DNA of 64,000 nt from Wocania arenilitoris (GCF_021728535.1 NZ_JAKKDU010000003.1:186001-250000), one strand, 5' to 3'; shown: positions 34,830 to 45,590, counted from the stretch's first letter. Notes: generated by a model from the letters alone, not told the origin. A program made the numbers and translations.

Positions 34830-37535
34830 ATGGCTGAAACAATTAGACTAAATAAAGTATTACGCGAGCTTAATATCTCTCTAGATCGTGCTGTAGAATT
34901 TTTAGATTCCAAAGGTGTAGAAATAGAGAAGCGCCCTACTACAAAAATTTCTGAGGAAACTTATAAAATTCTTTCAGATGAATTTGAAACAGACGCAAGT
35001 AAAAAGGTGGCTTCTCAAGAAGTTAGTGAAGCAAAACAAAAAGAAAAAGATTTGTTGCGCGAACAACGCGAGCGTGAACTTGAAGTAAAGCAAAAGATAG
35101 CAGCCCAAAAAGAAGAAGTTGTAAAAGCAGCTAAAACACTTTCTGGTCCAAAAACAGTTGGTAAAATTGATTTAGAGCCCAAAAAGAAACCAGCTGAAGC
35201 ACCTAAAAAAGCTGCTGATCAAGTTCAAAAAAAGGAAGAAACGCCTAAAAAAGAAGTAACTAAAGTTGATAAAAAACCTAAAGCAGAAGATAAACCTAAA
35301 GCAGTTAAAAAGACTGAACCTAAAAAAGAGGTTGTTTTAGACGAAATTGTTGAAGAAAAAGTTGCAACTCAATATAAAAAACTTACTGGTCCTAAAATTG
35401 CTGGAGATAAAATTGATTTAGCTCAATTTAATAAACCTAAGAAAAAGAAAGAAGAAAAGAAGCCCGAAGCTAAAAAATCCGAAGGTACTGCTAATAAGAA
35501 AAAACGTCGTCGAATAAGTAAAGCTGGTGCGGCAAATTCTGGAGGTGGTAATGCATCAAGAGGAGGAAATGACCGATTTAAAGGCAAACCTGGAGGAAAA
35601 GGAAGGCGTAATATTGTAAAAGAAGAACCTAGTGAAGAAGATGTAAAAAAACAAGTGCGCGAAACACTTGAAAAGCTTCAAGGTAAATCTAGCAAAGGTA
35701 AAGGAGCAAAATACCGTAGAGATAAAAGAGATCAACATAGAGAGCAATCTGAAATTGATCAACAAATTGAAGAGGCAGAAAGCAAAATACTTAAAGTCAC
35801 AGAGTTTGTTACAGCAAGTGAAGTTGCAACCATGATGGATGTTGGTGTTACAGAAATTATTTCTGCATGTATGTCTTTAGGAATGATGGTTACAATGAAT
35901 CAACGTTTAGACGCTGAAACGCTATCTATTGTTGCCGAAGAATTCGGATATAAAGTTGAGTTTATTACAGCAGATATAGAAGAAGCTATTGAAGAAATTG
36001 AAGACAAACCAGAAGATTTAAAACCTCGTGCACCAATTGTAACTGTAATGGGGCATGTAGATCATGGGAAAACATCTCTTCTAGATTATATTCGTGAAGA
36101 AAATGTAATTGCAGGAGAGTCTGGTGGTATCACACAACATATTGGTGCTTACGGTGTACAACTTGAAAATGGTCAAAAAATAGCGTTTTTAGATACACCA
36201 GGTCACGAAGCCTTTACGGCAATGCGTGCTCGTGGTGCACAAGTAACAGATATAGCTATTATTGTAGCTGCTGCAGATGATGATATTATGCCACAAACAA
36301 AGGAGGCGATTTCGCATGCTCAGGCTGCTGGAGTTCCTATTGTTTTTGCTATTAATAAAATTGATTTACCAGCGGCTAATCCAGAAAAAATTAAAGAAGG
36401 TCTTGCTAATATGAATTTATTAGTTGAAGATTGGGGAGGAAAAGTCCAATCTCATGATATTTCAGCAAAAGTTGGTACTGGTGTAAATGAGTTATTAGAA
36501 AAAGTATTGCTAGAAGCCGAATTATTAGAGCTAAAAGCTAACCCTAATAAACTAGCACAAGGAACAGTTGTTGAAGCGTTTTTAGATAAAGGTCGTGGTT
36601 ACGTGTCTACTATTTTAGTGCAAGCAGGAACACTTCGAGTTGGAGATTATGTACTAGCGGGTCAACATAGTGGTAAAGTAAAAGCTATGCATGATGAACG
36701 CGGAAATGATGTTACTGAGGCTGGCCCATCAACACCTGTATCTATTTTAGGTTTAGATGGCGCACCTCAAGCAGGAGATAAATTTAATGTATTTGAAGAT
36801 GAACGTGAAGCGAAACAAATAGCTACAAAAAGGGCTCAATTACAACGCGAGCAATCTGTTAGAACACAACGTCATATTACGCTTGATGAGATTGGACGTC
36901 GTATAGCACTTGGCGATTTCCAAGAATTGAATATCATTCTTAAAGGAGATGTTGATGGTTCCGTAGAAGCACTTACAGATTCATTCCAAAAATTATCAAC
37001 TGAAGAAATTCATGTTAATATTATACATAAAGGTGTAGGCGCTATTACAGAAAGTGATGTGTTATTAGCAACTGCTTCCGATGCTATTATTATTGGATTT
37101 AACGTGCGCCCTGTTGGGAATGCAAGAATGATTGCCGATAAAGAAGAAATAGATATTAGAACATACTCTATTATTTACGATGCTATAAACGATCTTAAAG
37201 ATGCTATGGAAGGTATGTTATCTCCAGAGCTTAAAGAAGAGATTACAGGTACTGCAGAAATTAGAGAAATCTTTAAAGTTTCTAAAGTTGGAAGTATTGC
37301 AGGTTGTATGGTTACTAATGGTAAAATTCTTAGAAGTTCTAGCATTAGATTAATTAGAGATGGGGTAGTTGTTTTTACAGGCGAATTAGCTTCCTTAAAA
37401 CGATTTAAAGATGATGCTAAAGAAGTATCAAAAGGATACGATTGTGGTATGCAAATTAAAAACTATAACGATATTAAAGAAGGTGATATCATTGAAGCTT
37501 TCCACGAAGTAGAAGTTAAAAAGAAGCTTAAGTAA
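34830..37535 (+). CDS. infB: Translation initiation factor IF-2
   Basis: GTPase that delivers initiator tRNA to the 30S subunit. 901 residues: a long, highly charged Lys/Glu/Pro-rich N-terminal region (to about 330), then the G domain with GHVDHGKT (about residue 408), DTPGHEAF and NKIDLP, then domains II to IV with the C-terminal fMet-tRNA-binding region ([17 protein letters not shown]). Last gene of rimP-nusA-infB; a terminator follows. Confidence 0.98.
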   Translation: MAETIRLNKVLRELNISLDRAVEFLDSKGVEIEKRPTTKISEETYKILSDEFETDASKKVASQEVSEAKQKEKDLLREQRERELEVKQKIAAQKEEVVKAAKTLSGPKTVGKIDLEPKKKPAEAPKKAADQVQKKEETPKKEVTKVDKKPKAEDKPKAVKKTEPKKEVVLDEIVEEKVATQYKKLTGPKIAGDKIDLAQFNKPKKKKEEKKPEAKKSEGTANKKKRRRISKAGAANSGGGNASRGGNDRFKGKPGGKGRRNIVKEEPSEEDVKKQVRETLEKLQGKSSKGKGAKYRRDKRDQHREQSEIDQQIEEAESKILKVTEFVTASEVATMMDVGVTEIISACMSLGMMVTMNQRLDAETLSIVAEEFGYKVEFITADIEEAIEEIEDKPEDLKPRAPIVTVMGHVDHGKTSLLDYIREENVIAGESGGITQHIGAYGVQLENGQKIAFLDTPGHEAFTAMRARGAQVTDIAIIVAAADDDIMPQTKEAISHAQAAGVPIVFAINKIDLPAANPEKIKEGLANMNLLVEDWGGKVQSHDISAKVGTGVNELLEKVLLEAELLELKANPNKLAQGTVVEAFLDKGRGYVSTILVQAGTLRVGDYVLAGQHSGKVKAMHDERGNDVTEAGPSTPVSILGLDGAPQAGDKFNVFEDEREAKQIATKRAQLQREQSVRTQRHITLDEIGRRIALGDFQELNIILKGDVDGSVEALTDSFQKLSTEEIHVNIIHKGVGAITESDVLLATASDAIIIGFNVRPVGNARMIADKEEIDIRTYSIIYDAINDLKDAMEGMLSPELKEEITGTAEIREIFKVSKVGSIAGCMVTNGKILRSSSIRLIRDGVVVFTGELASLKRFKDDAKEVSKGYDCGMQIKNYNDIKEGDIIEAFHEVEVKKKLK

Positions 37536-37566
37536 GTTATATAAAACTTAAAATACCGAATACTTA

Positions 37567-37600
37567 AAACCTCATAATGTTAACATTGTGAGGTTTTTTT
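37567..37600 (+). terminator. Rho-independent terminator after infB
   Basis: AAACCTCA (37567-37574) pairs with TGAGGTTT (37589-37596); inner pairs continue with one T.G to a TTAA loop. T run to 37600. Confidence 0.88.
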
Positions 37601-37679
37601 AATTGTAAAATGTTTAAATACAATCAATAAAAAAAGTTAAAAAGCTATTATTTGTCTAAATAAAAACCATATTTTTTGT

Positions 37680-37697
37680 AAAGCTCACGTGAGCTTT
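37680..37697. promoter_or_regulatory. 18-bp perfect palindrome ahead of lacI-type gene (operator candidate)
   Basis: AAAGCTCACGTGAGCTTT, a perfect palindrome centred on CpG as in many LacI-family operators, ending 19 bases before the regulator's ATG. A related site (15/18) is at 38745-38762 before the next gene, and a weaker one (14/18) at 63613-63630. Autoregulation is inferred. Confidence 0.7.
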
Positions 37698-37716
37698 TTA
37701 TATTTACCCAATAAAT

Positions 37717-38730
37717 ATGATTGAAAAGAGAAATACAGTTACAATTAAAGATGTTGCACGAGAATTAGGGATTCATCATGTAACTGTATCTCGGGCATTA
37801 AGAAATACTGGTTCAGTCAAAAAAGAAACTAGAGATCAGATAAAAAAGAAAGCTAGTGAGTTAGGGTATAAACCAAATCGTTTAGCTCAAAACTTCAGAA
37901 ATAAACGAAGTAATGTATTAGCAGTTGTGGTTCCAGATTTACGACCTTATTTTTTCTCAAAGTTTGTTTCCGATTTTATGAATATCGCTCAAGAAGCTGG
38001 TTATTCAGTTATGATATTTCAGTCTAGTGAAAAAACAGGTGTAGAAAAAGAGATTATAGACGCATTAATAGGATATCGCGTTACAGGAGTAGTAGCATCA
38101 GTAACTAAAGACACAGTATATGAAAGTCATTTCAATATATTGAGAGATGAAAATATTCCGTATGTATTTTTTGATCGTGCTCCAGAACAAGCTGAAGCCA
38201 CCCAAGTTTTGGTTAATAATTTTCAAGGAGCCTATGAAGCTGTAGTCGCTATGATTAAATCAGGTAAAAGAAAGATTGCATATATCTCAACACATTATCA
38301 GCATAAAATATTTCGCGATCGTTTAGATGGTTATAAACAAGCACTGAAAGATAATAACTTGCCTTATATAAAAGAGTTGGTTATTAAAGGTGGGTTTTTT
38401 ATGAATGATGGATTTGATCAAGCTAAAAAATTAATGGATTTAAAAGAAAAACCAGATGGGATATTAGCCGTAAGAGATGAAATTGGAATAGGAGTTATAA
38501 AATATCTTAAAAAAATAGGATTCCGAATTCCTGAAGATGTTGCAGTTATTGGGTTTGATAACGATCCTATGGGAGTAGCCTGCGAACCAGAATTAACAAC
38601 TGTGGCTCAATCTATTCCTTCTATGGTTTCTAGCTCATTTGATTTATTAATAAGGCAGATAAACAGTAATACACTAAGTTTTGAAAAAAAGATAATTGAA
38701 CCGAGTATCATATACAGAGGGTCAGTGTAG
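37717..38730 (+). CDS. LacI family transcriptional regulator
   Basis: 337 residues. N-terminal helix-turn-helix and hinge VTIKDVARELGIHHVTVSRALRNTG (residues 8-32) with the hinge LGYKPNRLAQNFRNKRSN, then a periplasmic-binding-protein-like ligand domain (VLAVVVPDLRPYFFSKFVSD; GVIKYLKKIGFRIPEDVAVIGFDND; final EPSIIYRGS). The ligand is probably a sugar or sugar derivative. It heads the cytochrome/DUF1501 island on the same strand and is flanked by two similar palindromic sites, suggesting it controls itself and the genes that follow. Confidence 0.96.
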   Translation: MIEKRNTVTIKDVARELGIHHVTVSRALRNTGSVKKETRDQIKKKASELGYKPNRLAQNFRNKRSNVLAVVVPDLRPYFFSKFVSDFMNIAQEAGYSVMIFQSSEKTGVEKEIIDALIGYRVTGVVASVTKDTVYESHFNILRDENIPYVFFDRAPEQAEATQVLVNNFQGAYEAVVAMIKSGKRKIAYISTHYQHKIFRDRLDGYKQALKDNNLPYIKELVIKGGFFMNDGFDQAKKLMDLKEKPDGILAVRDEIGIGVIKYLKKIGFRIPEDVAVIGFDNDPMGVACEPELTTVAQSIPSMVSSSFDLLIRQINSNTLSFEKKIIEPSIIYRGSV

Positions 38731-38744
38731 TTTTTTTAAACCAA

Positions 38745-38762
38745 AAAGCAAACGTGAGCATT
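38745..38762. promoter_or_regulatory. Second operator-like site before the DUF1549 gene
   Basis: AAAGCAAACGTGAGCATT matches 15 of 18 positions of the palindrome at 37680-37697. The right half GTGAGC is exact, the left half degenerate. It lies 103 bases before the DUF1549/DUF1553 start, in the promoter region. Confidence 0.55.
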
Positions 38763-38864
38763 TTTATGATGTATTTAATAACTATAAATAGAGATTTGAG
38801 ATTTAAAATAAATGGACGCTTAATTAAAAGATTTTTTTTAACTTAACTTGTTGTGTTTGAATTT

Positions 38865-41792
38865 ATGAGTATTAGTAGAAAAATAAAAAGAGTATGGTTA
38901 TTAGGTGTTTTATATCTAATGATATTCTCATGCAATAATTCCAATCAATCATACGAGCCCCTTCCTAAAAAAATCGACTTTAATTTTGATATTCGTCCAA
39001 TACTTGTTCAAAACTGTTATTTATGCCATGGACCAGATCCTAGTAGCAGAAAAGCAAATCTGAGATTAGACACTTATGAAGGAGCAACAGCAGCACTTAA
39101 AGATGGAGGATATGCTGTTGTACCAGGAAAACCAAATAAAAGTGAATTAATTTATCGAATTACTCACGAGCATGAGGATAAGATTATGCCTCCTCCAGAA
39201 ATGAATAGTAAGCTTAGTGAAAGAGAAGTTAATCTTTTAGAAAAGTGGATTAAACAAGGTGCTGTATGGAAACCTCATTGGTCGTTTATTAAGCCTAATA
39301 TAGATGCTGAACCTAACGATATTGATTTTTATGTTGATAATTATTTGAATCAAAAAAAATTAAACAAATCTCCAATAGCAAATAAAAACACTTTAATAAG
39401 ACGCGTATCGTATTTGTTAACAGGTTTACCGCCACTTGCTGAAGATGTAAAAAGTTTTGTTGAAGATTCTTCCGAGGATGCCTATGAGAAGATGGTAGAT
39501 AAATATTTAAATTCTAAAGCTTATGGTGAACGTTGGGCTAGACACTGGATGGATTTAGTTAGGTATGCCGAAACCAAAGGGCATGAATTTGACTATGCCA
39601 TTACAGGCGCTTGGAAGTATAGGGATTATTTAATAAAAGCATTTAATAATGATGTACCATATAATCAATTGTTAAAAGAACATTTGGCAGGAGATTTACT
39701 AAATAAAAAACGCTATAACGCTAAAACAGGTGAATTAGAATCGCATTTAGCAACAGCATTTTTTGCAATGGGAGAGGGCACTCATAGTCCTGTTGATGTG
39801 CGTCAAGATGAAGCCAATAGAATAGATAATATTATTGATGTTACATCAAAAACCTTTCAAGGGCTTACGGTATCTTGCGCCAAATGCCACGACCATAAGT
39901 TTGACCCCATCACAGCAGCAGATTATTATGCTTTTTACGGCATAATGGAAAGTACACGCTTTTCGCCATTAGATGCAGATTTTTCTATTAAAAAAGAAAA
40001 TACAGCCAAAGAGTTATTGCAAATTCAAGATTATTTAAAAACGTTAGTTACGGAAAAAGTTAGCCCTCAAATTTCAAATGAAAAAATACGAATCGATGAT
40101 AAGATTTCTGATTTAAAAAATGATTATAGACTACTTGGAGATTTTAGAAGTTCGGATTTTGGACAATGGAAAACTAGCGGTGTAGCATTTGGAGAAAACA
40201 CAACTTTAGGGAGCCCAATATTAAATGAGTCCTCTGGGAAATTGATTGCTTTAGACGATGGTAAGGCTTCGAGTAGAATTTTTGATGTTGGTGTTTTTGG
40301 CGCTTTAAGATCACCCGATTTTGTTTTAGATTCTAATTTTATAGGAGTTCGAGCAAGAGGAAACCAGAGTTCCATTCGTGTAATTATAGATAATTTTCAA
40401 TTAATACAGTATCCAATATATGGTGACTTAGCTAAAGGTGTAAATACATCAGAATGGACAAACTACACATTTAATGTAGCAGCTTGGAAAGGACATAAAG
40501 CCTATATTGAAATCATTACAGGAGTGTATAATCGACATGATTTTCAGCTTTCAGAAAATGCTTTTATTGAGTCTCAATATGCTATTTCTTATAACGATAA
40601 ATGGCCTTTAAAAGTAAAAATTGAAAATAATCTGCTTCCTCTTAAGCATATTAAAGAGGTAAACAACAAAATAAAAAAAGGCTGTGTAAATGCATATTTT
40701 CCTGAGTTAATACCTTCAATTGATAGCAGTAAAGTATTAGCAAAAAAATTAAAAAGTGATTCATTTATTTATGGCGTTTCTGATGGTTTTGCCATTAATA
40801 GTCCTGTATTTAATAGAGGGAGATATCAAGAACCTTCAGACGAAAATATACCAAGGAGGTTTTTGTCAGCCTTACCTCTAGGAGATGTTCCTTTTAAATC
40901 TAAAGGCAGTGGTAGGTTAGAATTAGCAGATGCTATGCTTAATAAAGAAAACCCCTTAACCTCGCGAGTTATGGTAAATCGTATTTGGCATTATCTTTTT
41001 GGAAGAGGAATTGTTGAAACGGTTGATAATTTTGGACTTCAAGGGAAGTTACCATCACATCCAGAACTTTTAGATCATTTAGCAATTAAGTTTCAAAATG
41101 AGGGTTGGTCTATCAAAAAAATGATAAGATATATAGTGGCCTCAGAAGCTTTTAAACGGAGTACTGTTAGAGACGAAGACGTTTCAAAAAAAGACCCTAG
41201 TAATATATTTTTAGTGGCTTTTCCTGTAAGGCGCTTAGAGTCTGAAGCACTTAGAGATGGTATTTTATTAGCTTCTGGAAGTTTAAATTCTACTATGTAC
41301 GGGCCACCAGTACCAACATATTTAACTAAGTTTATGCAAGGTCGAGGAAGACCAGAAAAATCGGGTCCCTTAAATGGAAATGGTAGACGAAGTATTTATC
41401 AAGCAGTTCGACGTAATTTTTTAGAACCCATGATGACAACTTTTGATCGCCCCGTACCATTTACTACTTTTGGAAAACGCGATGTTACCAATGTGCCATC
41501 TCAATCTTTAATTTTAATGAATGACCCTTTTGTAATTGAACAAGCTGAAGTTATGGCTAGAAAGCTATTGGAAGAAAAGGACTTAGCTTTTAATGAAAGA
41601 ATTAAATGGATTTATATGCGCACATTTTCTAGAAACCCAAGTGAGGAAGAAATTGTTAATGCGTCTAAGTTTATTAAAGAGATTGAGAATATGAAAAAAT
41701 CAGAAAATATTGATGCTAAAATAGAATTAGAAATATGGAAAGAATATTGCCATAGTGTATTTAACTTAAAAGAATTTTTATACCTAATATAA
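38865..41792 (+). CDS. Planctomycete-type cytochrome c, DUF1549 and DUF1553 lipoprotein
   Basis: 975 residues from ATG 38865 (a GTG at 38853 is in frame but leaves a poorer signal). Signal WLLGVLYLMIFSC gives a lipoprotein cysteine. Order: PSCyt1 cytochrome domain with CYLCH (about residue 52) and IMPPPEM; DUF1549 with GERWARHWMDLVRYAETKGHE and a second heme-type motif CAKCHDHKFDP (about 339); a middle jelly-roll-like region; DUF1553 with NPLTSRVMVNRIWHYLFGRGIVETVDNFG. Function is not established; heme motifs and the neighbours suggest extracytoplasmic oxidation of a sugar or polyol. Stop and next start overlap (TAATG). Confidence 0.92.
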   Translation: MSISRKIKRVWLLGVLYLMIFSCNNSNQSYEPLPKKIDFNFDIRPILVQNCYLCHGPDPSSRKANLRLDTYEGATAALKDGGYAVVPGKPNKSELIYRITHEHEDKIMPPPEMNSKLSEREVNLLEKWIKQGAVWKPHWSFIKPNIDAEPNDIDFYVDNYLNQKKLNKSPIANKNTLIRRVSYLLTGLPPLAEDVKSFVEDSSEDAYEKMVDKYLNSKAYGERWARHWMDLVRYAETKGHEFDYAITGAWKYRDYLIKAFNNDVPYNQLLKEHLAGDLLNKKRYNAKTGELESHLATAFFAMGEGTHSPVDVRQDEANRIDNIIDVTSKTFQGLTVSCAKCHDHKFDPITAADYYAFYGIMESTRFSPLDADFSIKKENTAKELLQIQDYLKTLVTEKVSPQISNEKIRIDDKISDLKNDYRLLGDFRSSDFGQWKTSGVAFGENTTLGSPILNESSGKLIALDDGKASSRIFDVGVFGALRSPDFVLDSNFIGVRARGNQSSIRVIIDNFQLIQYPIYGDLAKGVNTSEWTNYTFNVAAWKGHKAYIEIITGVYNRHDFQLSENAFIESQYAISYNDKWPLKVKIENNLLPLKHIKEVNNKIKKGCVNAYFPELIPSIDSSKVLAKKLKSDSFIYGVSDGFAINSPVFNRGRYQEPSDENIPRRFLSALPLGDVPFKSKGSGRLELADAMLNKENPLTSRVMVNRIWHYLFGRGIVETVDNFGLQGKLPSHPELLDHLAIKFQNEGWSIKKMIRYIVASEAFKRSTVRDEDVSKKDPSNIFLVAFPVRRLESEALRDGILLASGSLNSTMYGPPVPTYLTKFMQGRGRPEKSGPLNGNGRRSIYQAVRRNFLEPMMTTFDRPVPFTTFGKRDVTNVPSQSLILMNDPFVIEQAEVMARKLLEEKDLAFNERIKWIYMRTFSRNPSEEEIVNASKFIKEIENMKKSENIDAKIELEIWKEYCHSVFNLKEFLYLI

Positions 41793-43243
41793 TGAGTAAG
41801 TACCATAATTTTATGCAAAAACCGCTTTCGAGACGCAAAATGCTAAGCATCTGTAAAGGAGGGTTTGGCTCTCTTGCCTTTATGAGTATGTTTGGTACAT
41901 TGCCATTCTCTTGTAGTAAATCAGAACAATCAATTATTGGTGCAGGCTCAAACATTAATTTAGGGCCTCATTATTTGCCAAAAGCGAAAAGCATTATTTT
42001 TCTTTATATGGATGGTGGTGTATCTCAAGTCGATTCTTTTGATCCTAAACCAAGACTTACCAAAGAAAATGGAGAAGACCCGAAGAAAAAATTTAAAGTT
42101 GATGCCACTCAATTTGATAACGTCGGCAAAATATTAAAAAGCCCGTGGAGCTTTAAACAATATGGAGAATGCGGCATGCCAGTAAGCGAGCTTTTTCCTC
42201 ATATAGCAACATGTGTTGATGACATTGCATTAATTAGATCTATGACCTCTCAATTCCCTGAGCACACAAACGCAAATTATTTTTTACATACAGGGAGTGG
42301 ACTTCAAGGTCGACCAAGTATGGGCTCTTGGATAAATTATGGTTTAGGAAGCGAAAATAAAAACATTCCAGGTTATGTGGTTTTAGATGGTGGACTTATT
42401 CCACCTGGTGGACTAGATAATTTTAAAAACGGATTTCTACCTGCATCATATCAAGCATCTATTTTAAGAGCAGGTCCTCAACCTATTGCTAATATTAAGC
42501 CTAAAGAAAGCACTCCAAATTTACAAGAACAAAAACTAAGTTTTATTAAAGCTTTAGATAAAAAGCAGCTTGAAGTAATTGGAGAAGTTGATGCGATTGA
42601 GTCTGCAATTTCTAATTATGAATTGGCATATAAAATGCAATCTTCAATTCCAGAATTAACTCAGTTTAAAGAGGAATCTAAAGCAACAAAAAAATTATAT
42701 GGATTCGACTCAGATGACCCTCATACTCGTGGTTACGCTGCTCAATGTTTATTAGCTCGTAGACTGGTAGAAAGAGGTGTTCGCTTTATTGAGTTAACAT
42801 GCCCTAAAGTAAGCGCTGATAGATGGGATCAGCATGGAAACTTAAAAGATGGACATGAAAAGAATGCACATGCCGTAGATCAACCCATTGCAGGATTACT
42901 AAAAGATTTAAAATCAAGAGGACTTTTAGAAGAAACTTTAGTAGTGTGGACTGGAGAATTTGGAAGAACTCCATTTGCCCAAGGAACAAACGGGCGAGAC
43001 CATAACCCATCGGCGGGAAGTATGTGGATGGCTGGTGCTGGAATTAAAGGAGGAACCATATTTGGAAGAACAGATGATTATGGCTATCGAGTTATAGAAA
43101 ATGAAGTTTCAGTTCATGATATTCATGCTACGATGCTTCATTTAATGGGGATTAATCACGAGCATCTCACGTTTAGATTTGGAGGACGAGATATACGATT
43201 AACTGATGTACACGGTCATGTTATTAAAGACATACTAACTTAA
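41792..43243 (+). CDS. DUF1501 family protein with Tat-type lipoprotein signal
   Basis: 483 residues. Twin-arginine signal (LSRRKMLSICKGGFGSLAFM) ends in a lipobox-like LPFSC, so it is probably exported folded and lipid-anchored. The body has an alkaline-phosphatase/sulfatase-like fold: FLYMDGGVSQVDSFDPKP near the N-terminus, TNANYFLHTG, and VVWTGEFGRTPFAQG...GRDHNP and DIHATMLHLMG near the end. DUF1501 genes usually follow DUF1549/DUF1553 genes in planctomycetes, and here the two overlap by one base. Catalytic activity unproven. Confidence 0.92.
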   Translation: MSKYHNFMQKPLSRRKMLSICKGGFGSLAFMSMFGTLPFSCSKSEQSIIGAGSNINLGPHYLPKAKSIIFLYMDGGVSQVDSFDPKPRLTKENGEDPKKKFKVDATQFDNVGKILKSPWSFKQYGECGMPVSELFPHIATCVDDIALIRSMTSQFPEHTNANYFLHTGSGLQGRPSMGSWINYGLGSENKNIPGYVVLDGGLIPPGGLDNFKNGFLPASYQASILRAGPQPIANIKPKESTPNLQEQKLSFIKALDKKQLEVIGEVDAIESAISNYELAYKMQSSIPELTQFKEESKATKKLYGFDSDDPHTRGYAAQCLLARRLVERGVRFIELTCPKVSADRWDQHGNLKDGHEKNAHAVDQPIAGLLKDLKSRGLLEETLVVWTGEFGRTPFAQGTNGRDHNPSAGSMWMAGAGIKGGTIFGRTDDYGYRVIENEVSVHDIHATMLHLMGINHEHLTFRFGGRDIRLTDVHGHVIKDILT

Positions 43244-43254
43244 ACAGTAATGTA

Positions 43255-44178
43255 ATGAGAATGAATTCAATTTTAAAATTAGTAATTGCTTTATGTTTTA
43301 TAGCTCCAAACTCGCTATGGGCTCAAAAAGCAAACCAAGAAATAACGCATTCTTTTTTTATTGCTGGACCACAATTTACAGGAATTATTGGTGAAAATGG
43401 AGATGTTGTTTGGGACTCAAAAAAGGCTGGCGCACGTGACGGATATGTTTTAAAAAATGGTCATATTTTAATATGTTGGGGAGACGAAGTGCGAGAGTAT
43501 AACAAGAAAAAAGAAATTATTCTGAGATATAAAAAAACTGAAGAATCTATGGAGTTAGGTACAGCGGTTCGTTTATCAAATGGAAAAACTTTGATTACTG
43601 AATCTGGACTAAACCCTAGAATAGTTGAGGTTAATAAAAAGGGACAGGTTGTTAAAAGTATTCCGCTTAAACCAGAAACTGATAACATTCATATGCAAAC
43701 TCGAATGGCAAGAAAGTTGAAAAACGGCAATTATTTGGTGCCACATTTACTTGCTTTTGCGGTAAAGGAATATCAATCTAACGGGGAGGTAGTACAAACT
43801 TTTAATACTGATTATAAAGAATTTGGAGGAAGAAAAGCTGAGACATGGCCATTTACTGCAATTCGATTAAAAAACGGAAATACTTTGGTTACACTCACGC
43901 ATGGAAATAGGGTTGTAGAATTAAACTCAAAAGGCGATATAGTTTGGCAAATAAGTAATGAATTATACGAAGAAAACCCTTTGGTTGATCCTTGTGGAGC
44001 CCAAAGATTACCTAATGGGAATACGGTAATTACAAGTTATGGTGCACAAAAGGGTATTAAAATTTTTGAAGTTGATAGAAACAAAAATATAGTTTGGACA
44101 TATACTAATTTTAGAGCACATCATTTCCAAATATTAACAACAAATGGCAAGCCTATTAAAGGCACTCCACTTAAATAA
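43255..44178 (+). CDS. Secreted PQQ-like/arylsulfotransferase-like beta-propeller protein
   Basis: 307 residues with a signal peptide (LVIALCFIAPNSLWAQ). The body is built of repeats of LxNGNxLVT followed by VVELNxxGDIVW, for example LKNGNTLVTLTHGNRVVEL and LPNGNTVITSYG, which is a beta-propeller pattern seen in PQQ-like and arylsulfotransferase families. No cofactor or catalytic residues can be assigned. 11 bases after the DUF1501 gene, so it belongs to the island and may bind the substrate or a partner. Confidence 0.82.
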   Translation: MRMNSILKLVIALCFIAPNSLWAQKANQEITHSFFIAGPQFTGIIGENGDVVWDSKKAGARDGYVLKNGHILICWGDEVREYNKKKEIILRYKKTEESMELGTAVRLSNGKTLITESGLNPRIVEVNKKGQVVKSIPLKPETDNIHMQTRMARKLKNGNYLVPHLLAFAVKEYQSNGEVVQTFNTDYKEFGGRKAETWPFTAIRLKNGNTLVTLTHGNRVVELNSKGDIVWQISNELYEENPLVDPCGAQRLPNGNTVITSYGAQKGIKIFEVDRNKNIVWTYTNFRAHHFQILTTNGKPIKGTPLK

Positions 44179-44183
44179 AATTA

Positions 44184-45584
44184 ATGGTACTAAGCATTTT
44201 AATAGATAGTGGCATTACAGATAATCCATCGGATATTTTAATCTTTTTTGGCAGAATTCATCCTTTGGTGGTTCATTTTCCAATAGCTTTTTTATTACTA
44301 GCAGCTTTAGCAGAATTAATTAGTAAGCGACCAAAATTTCAACCTTTAAAAAATCACACACATTATATATGGGGGTTAGGTTGTGTAAGTGCATTATTTG
44401 CAATAGTTTTTGGTTACTTTCTTTCCCTTTCAGGCGATTATAACGAAAACACAATTTTTTGGCATAAATGGAGTGGCATATTTTTATTTTTCGTTTCTAC
44501 TATCTATTATTATATTTCTAAAAAGAATATAAAACTTCCGTTTTATGGTAAACAAATAGTAGCTTTTGTTACTGTAATTACAGTTTTTTACACGGGTCAT
44601 TTAGGAGGAAATCTAACACACGGATCAACATATTTATTAGAATACGCTCCTAATTCTATTCGATTACTTGCTGGAATGCCAGAAAAAACAATTCCTAGAG
44701 AAAAAGTTACTGTTTTAGATTCTGCTGATGTTTATTTGGATATAATTTCACCAATGATGAATAGAAGGTGTATTAGTTGCCATAATCAAGATAAAAAGAC
44801 AGGCGACTTAGATGTGTCAAGTTTTATAAACCTTATGAAAGGAGGAGAAAGTGGTGATGTTATTGTTAAAGGTGATGCTGAAGCTAGCGATTTTTATAGG
44901 CGAATTACATTACCTGAATCTCATAAAGATTTTATGCCATCAGAAGGAAAGCAACCATTAACTAAAAATGAGGTAACACTTATTGGTTGGTGGATAAATA
45001 ATAATGCGCCACCTAATGGTTATTTTACACAATTAAATCCGGATAAAAATATTATAAAAGTAACAAAAGAGTATCTAGGGTTAGATAAAAACAGTCTTTT
45101 TAGTAAAAAAGTTAATCCTCCAAAAAAAGAAGCTATAGATACTTTAAGCAATCAAGGTTTTATATTAAATATGCTTATGAAGGACAACTATTATTTAGAA
45201 GCAAATTCCAGTTTAAGCGAAAAAAATATAACCAAAAACGCAATTGAATCATTATTACAAATAAAGGATCAATTAATATGGTTAAACCTTAGTCATTCTA
45301 ATATTACAGATGAGCATACGGAAAAAATTGGACAACTGGAAAATTTAATAAAGCTAAACCTAAGCAGAAATAATATTTCTGATAAAGGTTTAATACATCT
45401 TTCAAGTTTGCAAAATTTAGAAGCACTTAATTTGTATGAAACAGATGTATCAGATAGCTTGCTTACAGTAATTCCTAAACTTAAAAAGTTAAAACGAATC
45501 TATCTTTCTGATTCTAAAGCAACTGATAGTATTGTAAATCAACTTAAAAAAGGAAATGAAAAACTGAATATTATTTTTGACTAA
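44184..45584 (+). CDS. DUF2231 membrane / cytochrome c / leucine-rich-repeat fusion protein
   Basis: 466 residues with three parts. (1) DUF2231-like membrane region (residues 15-150, four helices, GRIHPLVVHFPIAFLLLAA, HLGGNLTHG). (2) PSCyt1-like cytochrome domain with one heme motif CISCH (about 196) and DFMPSEGKQPLT. (3) C-terminal leucine-rich repeats from about 340 (LENLIKLNLSRNNISDKGLIHL and two more units). The membrane part could pass electrons from the extracytoplasmic heme towards the respiratory chain; this is inference. Ends 6 bases from the convergent SMP-30 gene. Confidence 0.82.
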   Translation: MVLSILIDSGITDNPSDILIFFGRIHPLVVHFPIAFLLLAALAELISKRPKFQPLKNHTHYIWGLGCVSALFAIVFGYFLSLSGDYNENTIFWHKWSGIFLFFVSTIYYYISKKNIKLPFYGKQIVAFVTVITVFYTGHLGGNLTHGSTYLLEYAPNSIRLLAGMPEKTIPREKVTVLDSADVYLDIISPMMNRRCISCHNQDKKTGDLDVSSFINLMKGGESGDVIVKGDAEASDFYRRITLPESHKDFMPSEGKQPLTKNEVTLIGWWINNNAPPNGYFTQLNPDKNIIKVTKEYLGLDKNSLFSKKVNPPKKEAIDTLSNQGFILNMLMKDNYYLEANSSLSEKNITKNAIESLLQIKDQLIWLNLSHSNITDEHTEKIGQLENLIKLNLSRNNISDKGLIHLSSLQNLEALNLYETDVSDSLLTVIPKLKKLKRIYLSDSKATDSIVNQLKKGNEKLNIIFD

Positions 45585-45590
45585 AAAAGA

